Assembly: GCA_041484135.1 (NCBI GenBank) | Contig: JBGPHD010000080.1 | Span: forward strand, 1-13,091 | DNA: 13,091 nucleotides | Source of the DNA: JACORV01 sp041484135 | GTDB taxonomy: Bacteria > Gemmatimonadota > Gemmatimonadetes > Gemmatimonadales > JACORV01 | Reading direction: 5' to 3' | Translations under genes and position numbers: made by a program | Notes under the pieces: generated by a model | What the model was told of the DNA's origin: nothing | The model's database searches: none | The model's input: only the letters and a program-made list of their open reading frames with translations | Shown: one piece after another, positions 7,296 to 13,091 of the stretch | How the letters are laid out: the number at the start of each line of letters is the position of its first letter | Position numbering within the stretch: the first letter of the stretch is position 1

Positions 7296-8789
7296 TCAGC
7301 CCGCCGCCGCGGCCGCCCCGGCGGCTTTCGGCGCTTCGAGGCGCTGCTCTTCGTGGTACTCGTAATCGGTGTTCACGGTCCAGACGTCGTGCGCCGCCCC
7401 CTGCATGTTCCAGACGGTCATCATCGACGTCAGCATCGAGTGGTCCTGGTTGTTGTACTTGTGCATCCCGTTCCGCCCGACCAGGTGCAGGTTCGGGATC
7501 GGGTCGAGGAAGGTCCGCACCGTGTCCAGGTGCGCGCGGTACTCGCCGTCGTAGATGGGGTAGGCCTTCTGCATCCGGACCACCGTCCCGTCCACCACCT
7601 TGGTCGGGTCGATCAGCCCGAGCATCGCCATCTCCTTCGTGCCGAGCGCGATGAGGTCGGCGTCGGGCATGGTCCAGAGCCCGTCCCCCTCGAAGCAGAA
7701 GTACTCGAGGCCCAGGCACGTGGCGCCGGCGCGCGGCACCATGGCGCGGCTCCAGTTGTTGAAGTTCTGGACCCGCCCGACCTTCACGCCCTCCGAGTGG
7801 ATGTAGATCCAGTTGTCCGGGAAGAGATGGTCCTGGTCGATCACCAGCGCCACCGTGATAAAGTCCCGGTACCGGAGCCCCTCGCCCGAATCCCGGATGG
7901 TCGCGGGCGGCGGCGGCTCGACGGCCCGCACCAGCGAACGGATGTCCGTCGTCGAGATGAAGTGCTCGCCCTCGAAGCGCCGCTCGCCGTCGGGTGACTT
8001 CGCCCGCAGCGCCACCACCCGCCCGTCCCGCACCTCCACCGCCGTCACGAAGTGCTTGAGCAGCACCTCGCCGCCCAGCGCGCGGATCTTGTCGGTGCAC
8101 ATCTCCCACATCTGCCCCGGCCCGAGCCTGGGGTACTGGAACTCGTTGATCAGCGTCTTGATCGTCGCCGACCGCTTCTGCAGGGCCGTCGCCGAGAGGA
8201 TCGCCCGCGCCAGTGAGAGTCCCTGGATTCGCTGCGCCGCCCACTCGGCGCGGATCTCGGTGCACGGGATGCCCCACACCTTCTCGGTGTACGTCTTGAA
8301 GAAGATCCGGTAGAGCCGCTGGCCGAAGCGGTTCGACACCCACTGCTCGAAGTTCTCCTCGACCGGATTGGGCCAGATCCGGGCCTTGAGGTAGCTGAGC
8401 ACGATCAGCACGGCGTTGATGATGCCGAGGCCGCGCAGCGCGTTGGCCGCCTTGAGCGGGTAGTCGAAGAACTTGCCGTTGTAGTAGATCCGGGAGAGGC
8501 GCGGCACCGAGATGAACTCCTTGCCCAGGATCTCGTGCCACAGCTCCTCGACCGGCGTGATCTTGGTGAAGAACCGGTGCCCGCCGATGTCGAACCGGTA
8601 CCCCTTGTACTGGGCGGTCCGCGCGATCCCGCCGACGATGTCGTCCCCCTCGAGGACCGTCACCTTCACGCCCTGCTTGGCCAGGAGGTACGCCGCCGTC
8701 AGCCCGCCGGGGCCCGCGCCGATGATGACGACGCGATCGCCGGGCTTGAGCGGGCTCACCTGCCGCGGAGCGGCGCTGGCCTCGGTCAT
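7296..8789 (-). CDS. FAD-dependent oxidoreductase, UDP-galactopyranose mutase/amine-oxidase-like
   Basis: The protein has 497 residues. The dinucleotide-binding fold is at 20-47: VVIIGAGPGGLTAAYLLAKQ with GAGPGG at 24-29 and the ribose-binding E48 after VTVLEG. GGHRFFTK at 69-76 and the C-terminal FAD signature GRNGMHKYNNQDHS at 438-451 belong to a family common in bacterial glycan loci and related to UDP-galactopyranose mutase. I cannot say whether it is a mutase, dehydrogenase or redox enzyme. The tail (486-497) is Ala/Gly-rich. The ATG at 8789 lies one base after the preceding stop (TGA-G-ATG), with GGAAGG upstream; a start 16 codons earlier, at 8837, is possible but would overlap the neighbour. 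In this operon it most likely acts on a sugar nucleotide or the glycan itself. Confidence 0.85.
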   Translation of the reverse strand: MTEASAAPRQVSPLKPGDRVVIIGAGPGGLTAAYLLAKQGVKVTVLEGDDIVGGIARTAQYKGYRFDIGGHRFFTKITPVEELWHEILGKEFISVPRLSRIYYNGKFFDYPLKAANALRGLGIINAVLIVLSYLKARIWPNPVEENFEQWVSNRFGQRLYRIFFKTYTEKVWGIPCTEIRAEWAAQRIQGLSLARAILSATALQKRSATIKTLINEFQYPRLGPGQMWEMCTDKIRALGGEVLLKHFVTAVEVRDGRVVALRAKSPDGERRFEGEHFISTTDIRSLVRAVEPPPPATIRDSGEGLRYRDFITVALVIDQDHLFPDNWIYIHSEGVKVGRVQNFNNWSRAMVPRAGATCLGLEYFCFEGDGLWTMPDADLIALGTKEMAMLGLIDPTKVVDGTVVRMQKAYPIYDGEYRAHLDTVRTFLDPIPNLHLVGRNGMHKYNNQDHSMLTSMMTVWNMQGAAHDVWTVNTDYEYHEEQRLEAPKAAGAAAAAG

Positions 8790-8790
8790 C

Positions 8791-9693
8791 TCAACACACC
8801 TTCCCGAGCGCGTCGCCCGCGCCGAACCACGAGCCAACCGCTTCCCCTGCGGCCCAGGCGACGACGAAGGCCGCGAGGAGCGGCAGCGACCGGATCAGCT
8901 CGCGCTGGTAGCGGCCGGCGCGACGGACGTTGGAGACGATGCGGGCGAGCAGGAGGGGTGGCAGGGCGCAGGCCGCCGCGCCGTAGAACAGGCGCTTCCC
9001 GAGGGGTGCGCCGGCCACGCGGCTGCCCGCGTAGGACCGCGAGTAGAGGTAGCGCTGGGTCACGTACTCGGCGACGGTGTAGTGCTTCTTGTGTCCCACC
9101 GAGATGTCCGGGCGGCTCATCAGGGGCACTCCCGCGTCCCGCATCGCGTCGTGGAGCAGGTTCTCCCAGCCCCCCAGCGCGATGACGCCCTTGAACCGCT
9201 CGAGGAGACGCCGCCGGTAGGTCACGTTGTTCCCGGTCACCCACGGCGCCGGACCCGCGGGCGGCGGCACCAGGCAGTGGCTGTACTCGCACAGGAACGC
9301 CGCCACGTCCACCAGACGTTCGCGCGCCGCGTTCTCGACCGCGCCGCCCACAACTTGTGCCCCCTCTCGGTGCGCCGCGAGCATCCGCGCCGCCCAGTCC
9401 GGCGGCACGATGACATGATCCTCGATCACACCTACCACGTCCGCGCGGGCCGCGGCGAAGGCCATGGCCCGGAGCGCCGGAATCGTGGTGCCCGGCGGCG
9501 CTTCGAGCAGCCTGACGCCCGCTCTGGCCCGCAGCGCGCCGCGCACCGGCTCGCCCACGCGGTCGGCCACGAGGACTTCCAGCGTGACGCCGTCGGACTG
9601 CGCGGCGAGAGCGTCGAGGCACCCCTCGAGATCGCCCCAGCCGTTCACCGACGGCACCACGACCGCGAGGTCCGGCGCGGCGGCATCAGTCAC
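8791..9693 (-). CDS. GT2-type glycosyltransferase paralogue 3, DxD replaced by EDH
   Basis: The protein has 300 residues. LAVVVPSVNGWGDLEGCLDA at 9-28 is the first GT-A strand. Where DxD is expected it has VIEDHVIVPPDW (89-100), so EDH (91-93) takes the metal site. GNNVTYRR (154-161) and GGWENLLH (174-181) match the two sister proteins. Membrane segments are at about 235-255 and 269-288, the last with WAAGEAVG (280-287), a motif common to all three paralogues. The start is a GTG at 9693 that overlaps the upstream gene by eight bases. The substrate is unknown; the missing canonical DxD makes the donor, or even catalytic activity, uncertain. Confidence 0.83.
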   Translation of the reverse strand: MTDAAAPDLAVVVPSVNGWGDLEGCLDALAAQSDGVTLEVLVADRVGEPVRGALRARAGVRLLEAPPGTTIPALRAMAFAAARADVVGVIEDHVIVPPDWAARMLAAHREGAQVVGGAVENAARERLVDVAAFLCEYSHCLVPPPAGPAPWVTGNNVTYRRRLLERFKGVIALGGWENLLHDAMRDAGVPLMSRPDISVGHKKHYTVAEYVTQRYLYSRSYAGSRVAGAPLGKRLFYGAAACALPPLLLARIVSNVRRAGRYQRELIRSLPLLAAFVVAWAAGEAVGSWFGAGDALGKVC

Positions 9694-10624
9694 CGTGCCC
9701 GCCCATCGGCGCCGGACCGAGCAGATAGCCCACTGCTTCTCCCAATGACCAGGCGGTCAGGAAGGCGAACGTGTACGGCAGCGCGCGGCGGAACGCCGGG
9801 CGGTGCTGCGGGCTGATGACCCGCGAGACCCGCAGCGTGAGGAGGAAGGGGAGAAGGACGGCGCCCGGCACGAAGAGCCACCGCTTGAGCCCGCCCTCGT
9901 CCACGAGCCGCCGGCGCGCGTAGTCGCGGCCGTGCTCGTAGCGGTCGCGGCAGAAGTCGCCGAAGCGGTAGTTCTTGTTCTGGTAGACCGCCGCCGTGCG
10001 GAGGAAGTGCAGCGTGCTCCCCTGCGCGCGCAGGCGCGCGTGCGCCACGTTCTCCCATTCGCCTTCCTTCGCCCACCCGATGACCTCGCCCACCACCCGG
10101 CGGCTGTACGCTACGTTCGCGCCGGTGAGCTGCGGCTCCGCCGTGTGGGACGCGGCCTCCTCCGCGAAGAACCCGTACTCGGCGAAGTAGGCCGCCCAGT
10201 CGATCGCGCGGTCGCGCTGGGCGTTGTCCATGGCACCGCCCACCACGTCGGCGCCCTTGTGCTGGGCCGAGATCAGCTGCGCGACCCAGTCCTCCCCCAC
10301 CACGCAGTGGTCCTCGGTCAGCGCCACGATGTCGCCGTCCGCGGCCGCCATCCCCGCCGAGCGCAGGTACGGGATCGTGCTGCCGTCCGGCGCGGGCACG
10401 AACAGCACCTTGGGGTAGGCCGCCTCCAATTCGCGGAACTCGGCGAGCGGGCAGGCGCGCGCCACCACGATCTCCGCGTCGTGGCGCGCGCACTGGGGCA
10501 GCAGCGATGCGAGACACGCGTCGAGCAGGCGGCGCTCGCGGAGCGATGCCACCACCACCGAGATCCGGGGCTTGTCGCTGAGGCGCATGCCGCGGGCACC
10601 GGGGGGGACGCCGCGCTCGCTCAT
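9686..10624 (-). CDS. GT2-type glycosyltransferase paralogue 2, DxD replaced by EDH
   Basis: The protein has 312 residues. The first strand is ISVVVASLRERRLLDACLAS (21-40). The expected DxD position reads ALTEDHCVVGEDW (101-113) with EDH at 104-106. GGAMDNAQRDRAIDWAAYF (129-147), TGANVAYSRR (167-176) and GEWENVAH (188-195) are shared with the sister protein on the left. Membrane segments lie at about 250-266 and 281-303, the last with WSLGEAVG (292-299). The ATG at 10624 overlaps the preceding stop (ATGA). A second in-frame ATG at 10588 is possible but has no Shine-Dalgarno. The longer frame to 10807 is a shadow. It is a duplicate of its neighbours and probably has a related acceptor. Confidence 0.83.
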   Translation of the reverse strand: MSERGVPPGARGMRLSDKPRISVVVASLRERRLLDACLASLLPQCARHDAEIVVARACPLAEFRELEAAYPKVLFVPAPDGSTIPYLRSAGMAAADGDIVALTEDHCVVGEDWVAQLISAQHKGADVVGGAMDNAQRDRAIDWAAYFAEYGFFAEEAASHTAEPQLTGANVAYSRRVVGEVIGWAKEGEWENVAHARLRAQGSTLHFLRTAAVYQNKNYRFGDFCRDRYEHGRDYARRRLVDEGGLKRWLFVPGAVLLPFLLTLRVSRVISPQHRPAFRRALPYTFAFLTAWSLGEAVGYLLGPAPMGGHGD

Positions 10625-11514
10625 GCCGCCACCAGCGGCGCCCGCGGCCGCGCCGAGTGCCACGCGCCCCAGCTCTCGCCGGCCGCCCACGCGGCGCCGA
10701 GCGCCAGCAGGGCGGGAAGGCAGCTCACCGCGCGACCGCCGGCGCGCCGGAGGACCCGCAGCGCCAGCACGAACGGCAGGAGTGGTGCCGCGAGGATGAC
10801 CCGCCACACCGGATCGCCCTTGCTCGCGACCCGGTAGCCGCCGTAGTGGCTTCCGTGCCGGAACCGGTGGCGGGCGATGGTGCCGAAGCCGTACGTCGCG
10901 CGCACCATCGCCGTGGCGCCTGGCGCGAACCTCAGGATGCCGCCCTCGGGACGGATGCGCCGGTGGAAGTCCACCTCCCAGAATCCGTCCACGAAGGTCT
11001 CCGCGTGTCGCTCGAGGGCCGAGCGCCGATAGGCGGCGTTGTCACCGGGAATCTCGGCCACCTGGCCGGCGGGTGCCGGCGGCATGAACGCGGAGTACCG
11101 GAGGAAGTACACGGCCGCCGCGACCATGCCCGCACGCGGCGCGAGCTCGAGCGCGCCACCCGCGCCCGTCGCGCCGCCGTCGATCACTTCGAGTAGGGAC
11201 TGCGCCCAGGGTGGGCCCACGATACAGTGCCCCGTCGAGAATGCGACCACTTCGCCGCGTGAACGTCGAAACCCCTGTCCCCAGAGGTGGGGAACGAGCG
11301 CGGTCGCGCCTCCATCCACCACGGTCATGTCGCCGTGGCGCTCACGCACCCGCGCGGCGAGCGCCGCATCGGCGGGATGCACGACCAGGATCTCACTCGC
11401 GATGCCGCCGCACGCCAAGCGGAGCGCCGACAGGCACTCGTCAATCGTCTCCAGCGCATCCACACCCGCCACCACGACCGAGAGTCGGCACAGTGACGCA
11501 GTCGTTGCCTCCAA
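10621..11514 (-). CDS. GT2-type glycosyltransferase paralogue 1, TTG start, degenerate donor site
   Basis: The protein has 297 residues from a TTG at 11514. LSVVVAGVDALETIDECLSA (11-30) is the first GT-A strand. The DxD region reads AFSTGHCIVGPPW (91-103), so both acidic residues present in the sister proteins (EDH) are gone and only the His remains. PGDNAAYRR (156-164) and GFWEVDFHRR (177-186) still match. The end has WAAGESWGAW (276-285) in the last membrane segment. It may be a less active or specialised copy, or use a different donor site. The start was chosen because AGGAG at 11522-11526 sits seven bases before it; a second TTG at 11520 is too close to that site. This is the first gene of the operon, preceded by a promoter-like patch. 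Confidence 0.75.
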   Translation of the reverse strand: MEATTASLCRLSVVVAGVDALETIDECLSALRLACGGIASEILVVHPADAALAARVRERHGDMTVVDGGATALVPHLWGQGFRRSRGEVVAFSTGHCIVGPPWAQSLLEVIDGGATGAGGALELAPRAGMVAAAVYFLRYSAFMPPAPAGQVAEIPGDNAAYRRSALERHAETFVDGFWEVDFHRRIRPEGGILRFAPGATAMVRATYGFGTIARHRFRHGSHYGGYRVASKGDPVWRVILAAPLLPFVLALRVLRRAGGRAVSCLPALLALGAAWAAGESWGAWHSARPRAPLVAA

Positions 11515-11521
11515 GTCCAAG

Positions 11522-11526
11522 CTCCT
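11522..11526 (-). promoter_or_regulatory. Shine-Dalgarno deciding the TTG start
   Basis: The minus strand reads AGGAG here with a seven-base spacer to the TTG at 11514. No ATG or GTG lies in frame at a suitable distance, so this site decides the start of the first glycosyltransferase. Confidence 0.65.
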
Positions 11527-11602
11527 AACCGCAGCTGCCCCCCCAGCGGCAAATAGCGTGCTGCCGGGCCCTGCCCTCGGTGAGTGAGAGGATGCTAGGC
11601 TG

Positions 11603-11638
11603 TTACAACAAGTTACGCAGTCCCACGCAGAGGTTGAA
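11603..11638 (-). promoter_or_regulatory. Candidate promoter for the glycosyltransferase operon
   Basis: On the minus strand, TTCAAC (11633-11638) and TAACTT (11610-11615) are 17 bases apart. Each matches the sigma-70 consensus at three of six positions, so the match is weak. It lies in the most AT-rich patch of the gap, and would give an untranslated leader of roughly 90 bases. A palindrome TGTTACAACA (11601-11610) touches the -10 box and could be an operator. Confidence 0.25.
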
Positions 11639-11803
11639 GAGCGAATCGTCCCCGAGCGCGGCTGCAGTGCCTGGTTCGTCTGGCGAAGACGTTGCACGGG
11701 CGCAACGATTCGAGCCTATGCACGGGTTGAGGCGCGAGTGGGGCAGGAGTCCGAGCACCGGAATCGCGGCGCGCTGATCAACGAAAGGAGCGCATCACCC
11801 AGG

Positions 11804-11822
11804 CCCGCCGGGTGGTGGCGGG
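11804..11822 (-). terminator. Possible weak terminator hairpin after epsI
   Basis: CCCGCC (11804-11809) and GGCGGG (11817-11822) form a six-pair GC stem with a seven-base loop, starting 13 bases beyond the epsI stop. There is no clear U tract on the minus strand after it, so it is at best a weak or Rho-assisted terminator. Confidence 0.3.
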
Positions 11823-11835
11823 ACGCACGGGAGCG

Positions 11836-12480
11836 TCAGGTGGGGAGCGCCGCCCACAGCGCGGGCATCACGCTGCGCGCCGCCCGGGCCGCCAGCGCGT
11901 AGGCGCGTTCCTCGGAATCGCGCACCGGCACGATGATCCGGACGAGGGCCTCTTCGCTGCGTCCGCGCAATGCCGCGTCGCGGAGCAGGTTCAGCTTCAC
12001 CTTGTACTCGTTGGCCTGGATCCGGCCCCGGCCCTGGTACCAGTAGAGAACGAGGGCCCGCTCAGTCCGATACTGGAGCAGGTACCGGTTGACCACCGTG
12101 GGGCCGGTGGGGCCTTCGATGACCGCCGTCTGCGACGACAAGGCCTGCCACCCTGCGCCGGGCAGACAGTTCTTGGGCGAGTGGATGGTGCTGCCCTGGG
12201 TCTGGTGATCGTAGTAGCCGACGTACAGCGAGAACTGCTCGGCGGCGGCCCCGGTGTCGGGCGTGGCGAACGCCCGCATGAGATACGAGGTCACACCGAC
12301 CGCCTGCCTCTCGTCGTCGGCGAGCGGCTCGTCCCGGCCCGGGATCCCCGCGATCACCGACGGGATGGCCATCTCGAGCGGCATGCGCAGCGGGGGCAGG
12401 TGCTGGACGCCCACCCGTGCGGCGGTGATCGCGCCCACCAGCAGCAGGGCGAACGGCGCCCATGCGAGCCGCGCGTTCAC
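11836..12480 (-). CDS. epsI: EpsI-family (DUF3485) exosortase partner protein
   Basis: The protein has 214 residues: one N-terminal membrane helix (about 7-25), then a soluble domain. SLYVGYYDHQTQGSTIHSPKNCLPGAGW (84-111 region) holds the family's H-S-P-x-x-C-L-P-G signature (H100, C105), and LVLYWYQGRGR (143-153) is the second hallmark. EpsI proteins occur as separate proteins next to exosortases or fused to their C-terminus and are linked to exopolysaccharide production; the biochemical role is not settled. The GTG at 12480 overlaps the exosortase stop (GTGA), so the two are translationally coupled. The longer frame to 12972 is a shadow of the exosortase. Confidence 0.88.
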   Translation of the reverse strand: MNARLAWAPFALLLVGAITAARVGVQHLPPLRMPLEMAIPSVIAGIPGRDEPLADDERQAVGVTSYLMRAFATPDTGAAAEQFSLYVGYYDHQTQGSTIHSPKNCLPGAGWQALSSQTAVIEGPTGPTVVNRYLLQYRTERALVLYWYQGRGRIQANEYKVKLNLLRDAALRGRSEEALVRIIVPVRDSEERAYALAARAARSVMPALWAALPT

Positions 12481-13091
12481 GAGCGCCACCGGAGGTGCCG
12501 CTCGGCGGCCGAGAGCACCCACGCGGCGGCGCCCAGGATCGCGAACGCCGCGACGAAGATCGCCCAGCCCTCCGAGTAGTGCATCACGCCCTGGCCCAGC
12601 GCCGGACTCACGAAGAACATCAGGAATCCGGTGAGGAAGATCCGCACCCCGTTGAGCGCCACCGCCACCGGTAGGGCCGCGAGGACCAGCGCCAGCCGCG
12701 TCCATGGCGACCGCAGCCACAGCCCGCCGATCAGCAGGCCGAGCGACAGGAGCGCCGTGAGCGAGCGCAGCCCGCTGCACGCCTCGGTCACGAACAGCGA
12801 TCGACCGGGGAGATTGAGGACATTGCCGGCCAGTCGCACGGGAACGTGCCTGAAGTGCAGCATCTTCGCGCCGAGTGCCGACGCGGTCCGCTGGAGCGGC
12901 AGCGCCAGCGAGCCGATCAGCACCTGGGGCAGCGGTACCGAGAGCCCGAGCAGCAGGACGGGCAGCCACCAATGGACCAGCTGTCGGAACCCGAGCCAGA
13001 AGATCGTCAGCCCGGCGAGCGCGCCGAGCATGGACAGGCGCATCGTGAAGAGCTCGGCGGCAAGGCCGGAGAGGCAGCGCAGCCCGACCGA
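12477..13091 (-). CDS. xrt: Exosortase (3' part; 5' end beyond window)
   Basis: The 204 visible residues are the C-terminal part of a multi-pass exosortase; full members are usually near 280-300, so about 80-100 residues lie past the window edge. The frame stays open to 13091, so the ATG at 13043 is internal (the upstream residues LAAELFT continue family-like sequence). The three catalytic elements are present: Cys105 in EACSGLRSL (103-111), Arg150 in NGVRIFLTG (147-155), and His171 in MHYSEGW (170-176). Exosortases are inner-membrane transpeptidase-like enzymes that process proteins with PEP-CTERM-type tails, often in bacteria making exopolysaccharide. The subtype cannot be fixed from this fragment. 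Confidence 0.9.
   Translation of the reverse strand, partial: SVGLRCLSGLAAELFTMRLSMLGALAGLTIFWLGFRQLVHWWLPVLLLGLSVPLPQVLIGSLALPLQRTASALGAKMLHFRHVPVRLAGNVLNLPGRSLFVTEACSGLRSLTALLSLGLLIGGLWLRSPWTRLALVLAALPVAVALNGVRIFLTGFLMFFVSPALGQGVMHYSEGWAIFVAAFAILGAAAWVLSAAERHLRWRS

Larger units (their letters stand above)
11515..11835. other. Non-coding gap between epsI and the glycosyltransferase operon
   Basis: This 321-base stretch has no convincing gene on either strand. The frames that cross it have no protein-like pattern. It holds a GC hairpin just after epsI, a locally AT-richer patch at about 11595-11645 with promoter-like boxes and a 10-base palindrome, and the Shine-Dalgarno of the next gene. 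It probably contains the promoter of the 11-gene operon. Confidence 0.6.

Noticed and set aside
4116..8541. Long minus-strand frames suggesting fused or N-terminally extended proteins (starts at 8541, 5702, 4209, 3598 and 2663)
   Set aside because: The extensions overlap clear upstream genes in another frame and have low-complexity Arg/Gly/Ala content. Family-like sequence begins at the overlapping ATGA/GTGA starts chosen here.
11595..11645. Sigma-54 promoter in the leader
   Set aside because: TGGGAC is present, but the required GC about ten bases further on is absent.
11580..11777. Plus-strand frame of 65 codons in the intergenic gap
   Set aside because: It has no recognisable pattern or Shine-Dalgarno, and its composition looks like non-coding sequence; too weak to call a gene.
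1..13091. PEP-CTERM-type substrate, CRISPR array, tRNA or insertion sequence
   Set aside because: I looked for C-terminal PEP-helix-basic tails, regularly spaced repeats, tRNA-like arms and transposase motifs on both strands and found none.

Overview
This 13 kb window is GC-rich (roughly 70% by eye) and densely coded. Every gene I can support lies on the minus strand, so the cluster reads from right to left. An exosortase with its EpsI partner and an AlgE-like outer-membrane barrel point to a Gram-negative (diderm) bacterium. The very high GC and the gene mix would suit Gemmatimonadota, Acidobacteriota or a similar lineage, but that placement is inference.

Layout in the direction of transcription. 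(1) At 13091-11836 is the 3' part of an exosortase gene, overlapping an epsI-family gene by four bases (GTGA). (2) At 11835-11515 is a 320-base gap with no gene. It holds a weak hairpin after epsI, an AT-richer promoter-like patch and a strong Shine-Dalgarno ahead of a TTG start. (3) At 11514-8791 are three consecutive paralogous family-2 glycosyltransferases with a shared C-terminal membrane segment and an unusual replacement of the DxD motif. (4) At 8789-7296 is an FAD-dependent oxidoreductase of the UDP-galactopyranose mutase/amine-oxidase-like type. (5) At 7293-4862 are two GT-B (GT4-type) glycosyltransferases. (6) At 4865-4116 is a NodB-type polysaccharide deacetylase. (7) At 4119-2986 is a canonical, membrane-anchored GT2 glycosyltransferase. 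(8) At 2989-1976 is a SAM methyltransferase with an N-terminal Trm112-like zinc ribbon. (9) At 1979-1294 are two tandem small two-helix membrane proteins that are paralogues of each other. (10) At 1158-1 is the 5' part of an alginate-export-family outer-membrane porin with a signal peptide, cut by the window edge.

From the first GT2 to the second small membrane protein the genes overlap by 4 or 8 bases or are 1 to 20 bases apart. This indicates one translationally coupled operon of 11 genes, followed after 135 bases by the porin. I read the whole as an exopolysaccharide (or glycan) assembly and decoration locus: six glycosyltransferases build the glycan, the flavoprotein, deacetylase and methyltransferase probably modify it, and the porin is a candidate outer-membrane exit. 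The exosortase/EpsI pair links the locus to exosortase-dependent protein sorting, although no PEP-CTERM-like substrate is encoded in the window. Polymerase, flippase and Wza/Wzc-like components are not present here. No RNA gene, mobile element or CRISPR array was seen.
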